The notes below the pieces were generated by a model that was not told where the DNA came from, did not search any database, and was given only the letters and a program-made list of their open reading frames with translations. Both the position numbers and the translations under genes were made by a program. From contig JAFKAC010000180.1 of assembly GCA_025766275.1 (NCBI GenBank), positions 1-64,000 on the forward strand: a stretch of DNA of 64,000 bases. Reading direction: 5' to 3'. Source of the DNA: Lactarius indigo. Taxonomy: Eukaryota > Basidiomycota > Agaricomycetes > Russulales > Russulaceae. The number at the start of each line of letters is the position of its first letter. The first letter of the stretch is position 1. This document shows, piece after piece, positions 12,367 through 23,854 of this stretch.

Positions 12367-12974
12367 ATGCAGCCATCCACATCCAAAGTAAAACGTATGC
12401 CCTCCATTTCAGGTACTTCCATGAATATTCACTAATTGCCACTATCCCAGGAACCCACCATAAGAATCAGAAAACCCACTTGAGGGATAGGCGGACTCCC
12501 CAAGCATACTCCAAACATCCACCCACCATGTTTTCCGATCCAGTTGATAGCTCTTCCTCCGATGCAATGTCATTTGATGAAGATGACATGTATGGATCAG
12601 ATTCTAATGCTGAAACCATTAACCTGAAACCTGACTCCATCGAACCACATTCCCCTGCCCATGTGGACCATGCAAGTCTGCCCAATGACCATATGGTATG
12701 TACACGATAATATGGAACCACTTAACATGTCTGACATGGTCAGGAGCATGCAGACCTCATATTGGAGACAGAGGAGATGTGCATGGATCTTAAGGATATC
12801 TCCCTTATGGTAAGGGCACTATGTGAAACAGAGGGAATCAATATGTCACAAACGACAAGTGAAACACAAGATGGACAGTATCAAGGTCACTCCCCACATG
12901 CATCAGAGATGGCATCAGGATCTGAAGGTGTTGATAATGGTAGCGGTAGTTTCGGAGCACCCGAAATGACATAG
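12367..12974 (+). CDS. KDZ-element small acidic protein, 173 aa
   Basis: Three exons (12367-12412, 12451-12695, 12744-12974) join to 173 residues from the ATG at 12367. After a short basic start (STSKVKRMPSIS) the protein is rich in Ser, Asp and Glu. A central helical segment (LILETEEMCMDLKDISLMVR) precedes a Gly/Ser tail. No known domain is recognised. It lies about 210 bp upstream of the transposase in the same direction. Its last exon contains a CGG-N5-CCG site at 12953. The three small models depend on predicted splicing, so the start is less certain than the rest. Confidence 0.5.
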
Positions 12975-13183
12975 AACAGATGATGGTATTCCTATCAGAT
13001 ACACTCCACAGTTTCAGATTAGAATTGGGTACACATTCTTCAGGTGTATGATTGTGCAGCGAGCCCAATATTCCAATGTGTAGAATATCCAAGGTGTTGT
13101 AAATGTATTTAATGCGTGAAAGGATTGATGCTGTCCCAATTGCTATCATCCATATCCTCCTAACTCCATTGAAACTGTCTATC

Positions 13184-16100
13184 ATGCCTCGCAAGAACAC
13201 CTTTACCATTCCTATGGGAGATGTCTCTGAGGTTGTCTCTAAAACATCAAAGTCTAAGCGGGGACTCCGAACCACTGTGAAGGAGGTCCCATTCCATTCT
13301 TCAAAGCAGAAGAAGTCAGGCCAGGCTTCAAACCAAGCTACAATAGTTGAGGAGCAGTCATCCAAGCAACAAACGCAGGGGGTTCAGGAGTCACATACCC
13401 TTCAACCCATAGAACCATATGAAGCTGACATGCAAGACCTTCAACTTGATGACACACAACCCCAACCACATGTATGCGACACAATACCCTTCATCATCCA
13501 TCAAATACTGATCATTTACAGACACCATTGCGGACACATATGGGCCAATGGATAGACATCCGGAGCAGATATCTTCACCTGTTACTAGAGATGGAGGGTT
13601 TGACAAGGGCCCCAAAATGCTCCATGTGCACCATGTCAATGCAGATCAAGTGTTCCGACTGTGTTGGAGGTAACTACTTTTGCAAGGAATGTTGCCTTCA
13701 AATACATACAAGATCCCCATTCCATCGGATGTCCCGCTGGACTGGCACACACTTTGCACCAATATCATTAATATCAATTGGATTTAAGCTCTGTTTGGGT
13801 CATGATGGAAAGCCATGCCCACTTACAGTAGAGGTATGAATACATCAGTCCTATGAAATGTCATATGCACTTATCTATACCCAGGGAGTTCAAGCAGCTA
13901 AAGAGCCACAGACAAGCAGGCGGAGGTCCCGACACACTCGGTCTACATCACTAATATCTGTTGAGGAGGAGCAGGCCCATTCCTCGGGAGGCCCGCAACC
14001 TCCTTTGCAAGCTCTTGAGGATATGCATGGGATTTCAGACACATTGTATGACTTTCCTGGGGATGTGTTGGATCCCTCTGAGGGAAACACAAGACGCACA
14101 CGGACCGCAAAGTCAGGCAATCCACTGATCACAATTGTCAATCAGACAGGTGTCTTTGATATGGATGTACTCTTCTGCATATGCCCCAATGCTGGTGCCG
14201 ATGATGAGCAACTACTCCAAGCTGGAATATTTCCTTCAACCTTCAAGCAGATTGAGACTGCATTTACCTTCTCAGTTCTGGATGACTTCTTGGCTGACAA
14301 CCTGGAGTGCAAGACAACTGCACAACAGTACTACTCTAAGCTTCAGAGCATCACCAATCGGATGTTCCCTGACCATGTCCCAGTATGTTACAATGCCATC
14401 CCAGCACCACATACTGTATCACTGATAAACATTTACAGAATCTCTACAAACAGCTCTTGAGAGCATCCAGGCAATGGCGAGATTTAAGGAATAGGATTCA
14501 GAATGGTCTGGGACATCTCCAAGTCGGGGACCCCGCTAATGATGGATCCATGGCCATATTCTGTCCAGCCTGTCCACAGCCAGGTATCAATCTACCTGAT
14601 GATTGGAAGGACAGATATAATGATGAACCGTATGCATTCATTAAACATGTCAAATATCCCATTGTTGACTTGCTCAAAGGAATCAGCTCATCCGAACATT
14701 TATAATGGATGGTAACTTCTCAGCAGAGCATATGAGATGCAGAACTGGGGAAGCGGACGTTCCGCTGTCGGCAGGGATGGCCTTCATGGCAAATCCCAAT
14801 TCATATAAGGCTCACCTGCATAGTGGGCAAGAGATTTCCCAGGTATGTCAGATACTATTGACAGTGACTGTTGTCTTATATTCTCATAGCCCAGCACATG
14901 TAACACATATAGGGCCATTGAACAGGCCAATTCAAGTCGTCCACACCTTGATGTTACAGGCATCGGGGCAACCGCATGCTGTCATGGATTCTTTGTCCCT
15001 ACATCTGTAGTTGACTTCCAGAAGGGAGAGAGGTATGTCCAATGTTTAAAGACTCTAGGTGTGGATATGACATCGCTCTTATGCTAGGCAAATAAATATG
15101 GACTATAGCCTTTGCAAGGCCCTCTCCTACAACATGGAGGACATCCCTGTGGCCCTGGTTATGTATGACATCATGTGCCAATATGGTGTCCACTTCAGGG
15201 AAAGGGTGGAAAAGAGCCCAGAGTTATCTCTGTCTAGCTCTTTACAACTTCGGACTGGGATTGGCCTCTTTCATATTCATGGCCATCAAGATTCATGCTT
15301 ACCCCGCTTTTCACCAAGCTATATTCCTGGAGCGAAGCAGGTGGATGGGGAGATCATTGAGACATTGTGGGCACCACTCAATAATATCTCACGGAGTATC
15401 CGCGGGATGTCCCTGGCCCATCGCCAGGAGGTCTTGGATGCACACATGAACCATTCCAATTGGAAGAAGATGGTCCGCATTGGTCTGTCACATCCATATC
15501 CATGCTACATTCTAATATAATAATCCATGTTCCAGTTCCATCACTTCTGAAGTGGTGGAAGCGCATGGAAACTGGAATAGATCTCAGTGCTGAGACATTC
15601 AATACACTCAATGCACGCTTCAGGAAGAAGACCAAGCGATGGCTTGAGGCAGAGAACCATGCTCAATCTAACAGGTATGAAGACCCTACTTTAATGGACA
15701 TATATGATACAGCATCATCCAAAGGTATTGTTACCCAATAAACCAATCTATTCTACACTGATGAATATCATTAGCTCCCTCTCGTGCAGAAATCCAGCAA
15801 CAACTGATTTCAGAGGAAAGTAGAGATATTACTACTCATGGGCAAACATCTTGGATTTCTTGTGGGATAAAGATTCAGGAGCTACAGTTGGTCCCTTCAA
15901 TGGTATATGTGACTGTTGGCTGATGTCCTGTGAAGACTGGCCATCAGATATCAACTACGGGCATATGGTCCAAAGATCAACACAGAGGAGGTCCAAGTCA
16001 TTGAAAATAAGCGGAGTCGCCTCCAGAAGCTCATTGACATATTTGAGCATCAGGGAGATTCTTTCCTCCTCCAACAGAAACTCACAGATGATTCCCCAAT

Positions 16101-17054
16101 ATCACCATTGGGTAATTATGAAGAGTACGACCATGTGGATGATCTCGGACCTCCCGATAATACAGATGACAATCATTCAGGTCATGATTTCCATCATCAC
16201 ACTCATCAGGCATTGGATGGATCTGGGATGGATGGCATCAATCCAGAAGATCTTCCCATTCTTCTTCCCTCATCCCTTGGATGGGAATGGTGTGTCAAGC
16301 ATGGAGCCCAATCTCTTGCCAGGAAGGAGGTACAGCTACGCCATGCACAAGCCAGTGATTCCATTCACAGGATCCGCCTTGCCCTTGGATTCAAGTCAGC
16401 TCTGTTCCGCACTCAGGTTAGACCTGCTAACACACAGCAGACAAAGACCCGTGCTTGGAATGCCATACACAGTGTTGATACTACTGTCCATGAGCATGCA
16501 CGCATATACAGCATGGCACGTGATGCATACCGGAGTCTCCGACAGGCATCAATGAATCTACAGGACCTTCCAAGATTACGTGCAGAGGACTTCCATGTAG
16601 CAACCTTGGTTCTTGGATCAGAGCCAATAGGACAGCGTAACAAGCAAACATCCTGGATCTGGGGGTTTGGCCACACTGTTGAAGATGATGGAACATGGAT
16701 GGATGATTGTAGGTTCTCATATTCATCAGTGCTTATATTGATGGACTCAATTATTTAACAGTTGAAAGGGTTCATTGGCTCCGTGCAAGGGCACAGTTTG
16801 AACGATGGTTGGAGGAGCAGCACAGCATCCATAATGAAGCTGAATGGGTCCCTGCATACTTCCATGCCAAGGCAAAGATGTGGAAGAAGCTCATGACCAT
16901 TGCTGCACAGGATTCGCTTAAGGGGCACCAAGCATATGCATCATATCAGATGCATGCATGGGAAGAACTCTCCAGAAGCTCAGTTAAGGCCCTCACCCCA
17001 ATCACAGATGCTCCATTAAAGCATTGTAAAGTTAAATCAATCCACTTGTTCTAA
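13184..17054 (+). CDS. CxC2/KDZ transposase, intact, 1114 aa
   Basis: Eleven exons (13184-13471, 13522-13833, 13885-14382, 14439-14629, 14680-14842, 14890-15032, 15088-15482, 15536-15724, 15775-15886, 15948-16708, 16762-17054) sum to 1115 codons with no stop. The N-terminus holds a CxC2-type cysteine cluster (CSMC...CSDC...CKEC, then FHRMSRWTG), typical of basidiomycete KDZ transposases. The catalytic region has MDGNFSAEH (first acidic residue), GIGATACCHGFF, YDIMCQYGVHF (second), the FHIHGHQDSCLPRF block, and DGEIIETLWAPLN (glutamate). The C-terminal half (VHWLRARAQFERW, WEELSRSSVKAL) is the usual helical tail. In the family this enzyme cuts and pastes the element at its inverted repeats. 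At least seven CGG-N5-CCG sites lie inside the exons. The stop is immediately inside the right TIR. Confidence 0.88.
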
Positions 17055-17109
17055 CACATGCATTCCCATTATTTTACATATGGATAGATATCAGTTCTTT
17101 GCAGGATAT

Positions 17110-17743
17110 CCATACTCTTATGTTAATATATTCAGATGGATAGAAGTATGTATATGGTGACATTGACGGAGTGTCCGACTCTGCTACAATCATAGATCCA
17201 CTGGACACATATGGATACCAGCCAATGCAAGGTGTATTCTTGGGTATATTAGCTGGTTAGGCACCGAGTCATGTCCATTCATGAGGGATGGTATCTTCCA
17301 ACCCCTTCACATTTGTATAGCCTTTCTATATCTATTCATTCTATGTGAATATTACCCTCAATCAAATAATGATCACGACCACTGATTCCAACTCCTGGAG
17401 TAGTAAGGACTTATTACAATTTCATCCAAACTCTCTAAACATCTTATTGACTTGTTTCACAATCAACAGACCATAAAAGCATACCCCCACATCCATTCAC
17501 TGAGTTCCTTTTGTCGTCCCTTGTATATCCATATTCCCTGTACTTCCTGTCACTAATATGTGTTACTATGAGGCATGTTTCGACTTGTGTGTGCTAATAA
17601 TCGAAAAGCGGACACCCCGCTTCCAGCCGGCGCCGGTTGGACTATCAATTACGTCGGATTCTCCGACGTCGGCCGGCGCCGGCTGAGTATGAATTACAGA
17701 AGATTCTCACCGTCGGCTGGGGGTATCAATTACATAAGCCACC
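17110..17743 (-). repeat. Right terminal inverted repeat of KDZ element
   Basis: This is the partner of 4797-5440. The outermost 170 bp are nearly identical; the inner 460 bp are recognisable but diverged. CGG-N5-CCG sites at 17167-17177, 17609-17619 and 17655-17665 mirror the left-end sites at the same distances from the tip. The transposase stop codon lies about 55 bp inside. Confidence 0.9.
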
Positions 17744-20231
17744 GCTGATCATTATGTGGACATCTTGGCTCATTCACAGACATAACCTTGGGCGTCCCAG
17801 GCTGGCCGGGCCGCAGAGAACCAGTCCCTTATCTTCTCTGTCGCAAAATTCGGGAAGGGGGTTATAACGTCTTATAATGATTTAATGTAATGTAATTTTG
17901 CTGGAACATTGTAACCATTATAAGAAAGCCTGGCTTCTGATAATCAGCTTTGTAATTATACTTGTAAGTTGCCTTATTAAGTGATTATAAGGCCCAATGG
18001 ATCATGTCATTTATTATAAGAAACACTTAGTATTACCAGATCGATCACGATTATAATGTATGATTCCATTATAATTCTCCTTACAAAATCAACTCCCTTT
18101 CTGATAATTCAACAAGCTATGGCCCGGGTTGCTAAATCATAAAAATTACATAATTTATTTACAACCTTTTTTTGTTGGTCAATGAAGGGGAAGGTCGATG
18201 AGTGAAAGGGCACATGCCCCAGTCTGCATGTACCATCTCCTTATTCCTGCCCCATACATATGCAGGGGGAGGGGGAGGGCACCTGCACCTTTCTGTATGT
18301 CTCCCATTCACGCATCGCCCCTGCAAGCTGACCAGTATGCCACACCTGTGTTTGTGCGCTGGTGCTACGCAAGCAAAAAGCAGAGGGGGCATACCCTCTG
18401 CCACACTTCACACGGCCCCATGTTCATGTATTGCACAAGAGCAGGGGAGGGGGGGGTTGCTATTGTAGACATGGGTTCCTGTCAGCATGTCAATGGGAAG
18501 GGAAAGGAGAAGACGTACCACGGTGCAAAAAGGGTTTGTATGTCCCGTTCACTGTGCACTACTCTTAGCACGCACATGATCCATGGCAAACAAAAACCTA
18601 GCTCCGCATCTCGATGAGTTGTGGGAGGTAGTTCCGACTCCGGCAGCAGCTTTAGCTTCTTGAAGCCACGCTCACAAGGCTCGTTGAGGGTGAGATGGAT
18701 GATAGCACCAAGAGGAAGAGAGACGCAGTCAAGCCCAACTGAGAAGAGCCATTCTCTAGCCCCTATGCGCGTGACGTCGAAAGCGGCACCACCAACGAAA
18801 CAGATTAAGACTTGTACGGCAACCTCTGATGGAAGATTTTAGCCATGCTACACAAACTCAGACGAGAGGACACACCGGTGGTGATGACGGCCATGAAATA
18901 CCGATTCTTCGACATGCCTTCCAACTTTCAATCCAGCCATTGGCAGTTGAATGAATTGAAGATCTGCGCGAACATGAACATATTGAAAACAAGTGTCTGC
19001 ACAATGTTGTTGTGGTGTTTGCACGCCTTGTTGTGGTGAGGTGGGCACAAGGGGAAGTGGGTGGGCGTCCTAAAAAAAACAAAAAAAAGGGAGGATCCTC
19101 TGTACATCGACAGAGGTGGAGAGGAGAAGAAAACGGACATGATATGTGTGCGCTGCCTTTTGTGGTAGATAGATGGGTGGGGAGTCCTTAAAAAAAAGGG
19201 GGGGGAGGGAAGGGTCCTCATCTGCATATCAATGGTGCAGGAGAAGGGGGAAAGAAAGGCACATACGTCGGGGTGCAAATGTGGGGGGTAACAAAGAAGT
19301 GGGTACTACACAGTGGGTAATACACTCGGAAGGGAAGGCTGGACGACGTTGAATTCAAACTTGCTTATAAGCTAGCCACCCTGAAAACATGGCAGGTTTT
19401 GATGCTATCTAGGGCTGCGAACGTAGGGGGAGTGACAGAAGGAGGGAGGGCATGTGGAAGGGAGGGAACTTGAGTTGGGGTACAGAAGAAAGTGTCGCAT
19501 TCGAATCCAAACTTGCTTACCAGTGCTTACTAATTGCATTCCTTTTTGAGAAACTAGCCACCCTATAGTAGATTGCTCCGCGCTAAGGGCCAACAAGATA
19601 TATCATTAGCAGAGTGAGATGTACCATAACATGGTGTCAATACTTGCGCATCCAAGGTGTTGCAAATAGTCCAGGAAGAGAACCCCAAAGCTTCCCAATC
19701 CTGAACAGCAAGTGCTGATAGTTGATCCTGGCGCTCACGTGCAATGTCAAGTGTGTAATATTAAGCACCCAGAAGCGCCTCGGCAAGTCGTTCAGTAATA
19801 TGAATCCCTCGGGTTGCTCACACCTTCACTATGTGTAAAACGGAGAGAACAGAAACTGCGCATCATACAGTGTGCGTAAAGGCTAGGTAGCGCCGTCTAC
19901 CTGAAACGCAGCAAGCTGTTCGATAAGATCGACAGCTTTCTCAACCCGACCATATGTCGCATTCAGCCTAATCAACTCCCGGGTAGATTCGTTGCCATTC
20001 ATGCCCATGAGGACGGAGCCCCAATTCTCACAAGGACCGAGGATGGTGAGGGCTTGATCAAGAAGTGCGACGGTTTGTAGAAAACTAAACCGGAAAGGAT
20101 ATCTCACGTTTCAGATGACTCTGTCTCTCAATGTCCGAGTCTAATAGATCAACTAAACTAGACAGAACTCTAGGAGTCTATTGGTGAGGGAACAGGTACC
20201 ATTCTCTTATTAGTGGCTTTTGTCATTGGTT
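17744..20231. other. Intergenic: AT-rich TTATAA-repeat block and low-complexity DNA
   Basis: 17839-18170 is AT-rich with many TTATAA/ATTATAAG words and begins TGTCGCAAAATTC, a 13-mer that recurs inverted at 51661-51673. 18200-19600 holds G-rich low-complexity DNA, A-runs, and two or three diverged copies of a segment of roughly 60 bp (near 18470, 19100 and 19210). A 74-codon minus-strand open frame (19883-20107, with LLDQALTILGPCENWGSV) looks helical and might be an exon of a lost gene. I cannot assign it. No other coding signal is convincing. Confidence 0.5.
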
Positions 20232-21887
20232 TCACCTTTTGAGTGGTGGCTGCTTCTTTTTAGACTGACGCTTGGGGCGACGCACTGCAATGTCCAGCTC
20301 GTGGTCATCTGCCATAAGTTTTGTGTCAATGGTGTTTGCGTCCTTCAGGGGTTGCCCCATCTGATCATTGACAGGGGCTGGACCCCGCACACCATTAGAA
20401 CTAGGGGATTGAGTGTAAGGAATCAGTGCTGGATCGTCGTCGGCAGCACCCATGGGCTGAGCCACATGGGCTGGAGGGCTAGATAAGCAGGTGACTTCAG
20501 AAAGTTCGGCTTGCTGGAGGCGTTTGAGTAGATCTTCGACGTCTCCTCCATGGCCTTGATTGAGGGAACCTGTGCCAGATGAACTAGTCACAGCTTCCAA
20601 GTCCGTTTTGAAGAGGTGGCCGTTAAACCAAGAAAATAGTTCCGTGCAGTAGCTAATGGGAAAACGAATGATGGATTCCTTGTACAACTTGAAGCGTTCC
20701 TTCCAAATAACGCCACTGGGGCCCTTGGTCCTCGTAAATGACTGGTCTTGGCTGCATGCATATATGAGCTAATAAATCGGGTCAGTAAAGGAGGACATCA
20801 CAACACTATGACTTACAAGGGTCGCTGCCATTGCAATCATCCCCGCGGTGGTCCTTTTCACACCCCAGAGGACCGCTTTCGGTGTGTGATTCCCAGTACC
20901 TGAACCATCTATCGATGAGGGCCCGTACAAGATGATTTTAAGGAACTGAAGAACGTGTTAGCAGTACACACGACCAAAGATTCTTAGACTCATACATACC
21001 TTCACTAGCACCATGCACTGGAATGGACGGGTACTCAAGGTGTCCTGGTCGGGGAATAGAAGCCGTGGCCAAAGTGGATACAGTTCGGATGGCTTCCCAG
21101 GGTTTTCAAGGAGCCGACGCAGCACTGGGGCACTTGTACGATCGAAAGTTTTCAAGAAAAAAGTAGAGTCGACCTCAAGCACGTGGCTCGCATAAGTGCG
21201 CACCAAGTGCACCGAATTTGCCCATTCCTGGTTCAATTGCTTCAAGAACTATTATGTGGATCACTGATTCAGAGACGCGGTCTGGGGGTATGTGCAGAGG
21301 CGATTGAAACTTACGATTGATATGAAGGACCGCTTTCGATTGCGATCCGCAAGTAACTGCCGGAGGCTAGGCGCAAGATCTAAATAAAGCTCAGCCATAA
21401 CACCGTGGACTTCAGCATGGGGATCATCGGGGGAATAGCGTGCGGGATTGAGCGGATCAAAGTTCTGAGGGAAGGGGACCTCGAGCGTAGCAGTGTCGAC
21501 CCAAAGCTCCCCAACCACAGAGAACCTACCCCCAGCATGCGAAATTTCCTTCGACTCTCCGGATAAAGATCCCCTTGGAGCCCTTGCGGCATTTGTGGGC
21601 CTGCGAGAGGCCGCCAACTCGTCACGATCAATTTTTAGCGCCTTGTACTTCTCGACAAGTAACTGGTAATCGATCTGGATATTTTTGAGTGACTAGAAGA
21701 GTGACAGGTCAAGTCCAGTTAGCACAAAAACAGACAAGATTGTATGACTGACATCACGCAGTTGCAAAGCTGTCAACTCGTCAACATCTAATGGCACCAT
21801 GGGCCGCAATAGTGCCTTGTCGTCTGACTCCAAACCGTCAGGGAAGGAATCGGGCTGTGAGGAAAGTGATTTGTTGTTGTCGTCCAT
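20232..21887 (-). CDS. DUF6698-like basidiomycete protein, 475 aa
   Basis: Five exons (21887-21753, 21692-21315, 21248-21000, 20945-20817, 20768-20232) are each a whole number of codons and give 475 residues. The N-terminus is acidic. Residues about 45-75 (LKNIQIDYQLLVEKYKALK) form a coiled coil. The central block has PLWPRLLFPDQDTL, LYGPSSIDGSG, VLWGVKRTTAGMIAMAATLL and SFTRTKGPSG, which I match from memory to the DUF6698 family of mushroom proteins. That family has no established function and often lies near transposons. The last 130 residues look disordered and end in a Lys/Arg-rich tail (RRPKRQSKKKQ). The gene looks intact. The family assignment would need a profile search. Confidence 0.6.
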
Positions 21888-23090
21888 GTAAAAAAAAGTA
21901 TATTCGTGAGAGTCAATGGGAAGGACAAAGTCAGCGAATCAGTGATGCGTCAACAATGACAACAACTTCTTACCTCTTATATCCTATAGTCGCCTTTCAA
22001 TCGCCAAAAGAAAAGGTTCAATACAGCACCTAGAAAGTCCACATCCACGTACAAAGACACCTGCTATCCTGGCATGAATGGTTCTGTTACAACATGATTG
22101 ACGTCTAGATCAACTGTATTGATCAGCACTCTTCTAGATAATCGGAGAAAGGGGTTTGAGTGATCGGCCATGCGATTGTTGTGTTGATACTTATGTGTGG
22201 CGATGACGTGCCGGCATTGCTCTCAAGAACAATCATACTTTATTGATGATTGGAGAAAAGGATGCGAGTTCATCGATCATGCGATTGTTGTACTGGTACT
22301 TACATGTGACGACCTCATCAGAGACATAGGTGATAGCAATAGGACAAGAAAGTTCTTGGGCGCCACTAGGGTTGACAAATATTCCGTCCTCAGCTAGGAA
22401 TCGTCAGATCTTTGTCTCAAGAGCAGAGATGTCGCAATAAAGCTTCTTGAGCTGGACGGAGAAGGCACTCGTCTTGGACTCTTTGTGGGCTTTGTGGTCA
22501 AAGACGGAAGATGGCACTGATGAACCATCTGTAGTGCTGGAAGAGAGGGCAAAATTGGAAGAGATGATGGAATTTGCGTATGAGCAGACTGAGGATATGG
22601 AAGCATTGTAATAATACTCACTAGAAAGCTTTGGCGCCACCCCCCGATCACAATCACATCAATTTTGCGCCATCAGATTGACAAAGTCCCCGAACTCGTC
22701 CTGGTATTACTCAATCTCATTGAGATTGTCGATTTTGGTGTGTTCATTATCAAGACAACCAGCTTCATCAAGAAAGACAAGTACCAGTGCCAGTGCGGGG
22801 GGATATAGAAAGTGCAATACCAGGGTCATCAGCACCAGCTGTTCTCAGCGCGCCCGACAGGCATTGTCAGCACAAGGCAGGTTCGTGGAAGTAATGATCA
22901 AGATGAGGACGGTGTAATATTACTCTTCGATGTAATAATAATATTAGACTAATCAATATAATAAAGGGCGCAACCTTTGTTGATTTCCCACGCTTAATAA
23001 TTTAATAACATTATTACCATTGCCCCTTCGTGTTCTTTGTCTTTATCACCCACACCATCCCCACTATTCGCTGTAAACACTTCCCTTCTT
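21888..23090. other. Intergenic with small coding relics
   Basis: A minus-strand frame at 22404-22640 ends QLKKLYCDISALETKI and looks like a lone exon or relic. A plus-strand frame near 22675-22800 (VPELVLVLLNLIEIVDFGVF) is similar. Neither has clear neighbours. 22140-22320 contains a diverged direct repeat of about 65 bp around ATGCGATTGTTGT. 22916-23018 is an AT-rich block of TAATA words that could be a small mobile remnant. None of these can be named. Confidence 0.35.
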
Positions 23091-23263
23091 ATGCCAAAAG
23101 CAAGTCAATCTCCGAGCAAAAACAAGAAATGTCCAATATGTCGCACTAGATACCGCATCCAAGGTTATCCTGCCCATGTCAAGAAGTGTGAAAGAGAATG
23201 AGAGGAGCGCCAGGGGGACAAAAGATACGTCAAGGCTCTGGAGAAGAGACTTCATGCACTAGA

Positions 23264-23842
23264 TGTTATGATCCGACGCTTCGGACCTAAGTCACAGTAT
23301 GTCTCCACCCTGCCTTTCCCCTTCTGTACTATACCTTGTTACCAAAGGAGCTACTGTTACTAGTGGCGCTGTTTCTTTGATCCGAACTTCTGTTTACTCC
23401 GTTTAGTCTCTTTGATATTGTGTGGACTTGTGTTCATGTTGTTTGGAACCCTGTCCTATATAAACCTGTACCATAGACCGTAGGAAGCCAGACTTGGCTT
23501 CGCTTGCAATCTAGCAACCTTGCCTCCGTACTTTGGTGTGACCTCGCCTTATCCCTCTCTTCTTGTGCATCCCCTACCTCAGTCCCTAACCGGGACACTC
23601 CGAAGTCTTTGCAGTTGAACTATATCAACGCGTCACACCTGTTATACTCTGTGCACTAGCAAGATCAAGTGTAGAGAAGTGTTAGACACTTCGGACGAGG
23701 AGTCCTACATTACAGAGTAGTGCTGCACCTTGTGCCACACTTTTATCACTTGTATTTCATAGCAACAAGACAACAGAGGTCTTCGCTTGATACTTGTGTG
23801 ACTCAGAACCTTTAGAACCCACGCCCCTGCTAGGGCGTAACA
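23264..23842 (+). repeat. 5' LTR of element C
   Basis: It runs from TGTTATGATCC to GGGCGTAACA. The TATA box TATATAAA is at 23457-23464. The predicted transcript start is near 23490, at the first base of AGACTTGGCTT. GAAGCCA/TGGCTTC around 23484-23501 forms a small inverted repeat across the U3/R border. Confidence 0.95.
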
Positions 23843-23854
23843 TAAGCCAAGTCT
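23490..23854 (+). promoter_or_regulatory. Self-primer (R start) and matching primer-binding site of element C
   Basis: AGACTTGGCTT at 23490-23500, placed 26-33 nt after the TATA box, is exactly complementary to AAGCCAAGTCT at 23844-23854, which begins 2 nt after the 5' LTR. In Tf1/sushi elements the first 11 nt of the RNA fold back onto the PBS and are cleaved to prime reverse transcription. The same 11-nt arrangement is found in elements A and B. Confidence 0.85.

Larger units (their letters stand above)
4875..17665. promoter_or_regulatory. Element-wide array of CGG-N5-CCG palindromes
   Basis: Reading the KDZ element base by base, I find the 11-bp motif starting at 4875, 4921, 5364, 6051, 6438, 7489, 7860, 8076, 8329, 8459, 8911, 9083, 9316, 9472, 9660, 10174, 10418, 10427, 10514, 10589, 10971, 11576, 11739, 11895, 12109, 12953, 13259, 13726, 13921, 13985, 14525, 14754, 14964, 15392, 16146, 16531, 17167, 17609 and 17655. 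Nearly all fit CGG-R-N3-Y-CCG. Fewer than two are expected by chance in 13 kb at this base composition. One-base decayed copies (TGG or CCA) sit at 8408, 8832, 9393, 12232 and 12492. Binding by an element protein is inference. Confidence 0.75.
4797..17743 (+). mobile_element. Complete KDZ-superfamily (Kyakuja-Dileera-Zisupton) DNA transposon
   Basis: The ends are near-perfect inverted repeats starting GGTGGCTTATGTAATTGATA on both sides. Between them lie five genes whose exons all join in frame: minus-strand genes at 5504-7534 and 8581-9528, and plus-strand genes at 9788-11525, 12367-12974 and 13184-17054. The last is an intact KDZ transposase. I see no matching 8-bp target duplication: the left flank reads TGGATAGT and the right GCTGATCA, so the duplication is lost or the insertion was atypical. 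Non-coding stretches at 7535-8580 and 11526-12366 hold no ORF of note but several CGG-N5-CCG palindromes. Intact coding suggests a potentially autonomous copy. Confidence 0.85.

Noticed and set aside
8408..12502. TGG/CCA one-off copies of the palindrome as decayed sites
   Set aside because: Five such near-matches are about what chance would give, so they are listed but not counted as evidence.
4789..17751. An 8-bp target duplication for the KDZ element
   Set aside because: Flanks TGGATAGT and GCTGATCA do not match, and shifting the ends by a few bases did not help.
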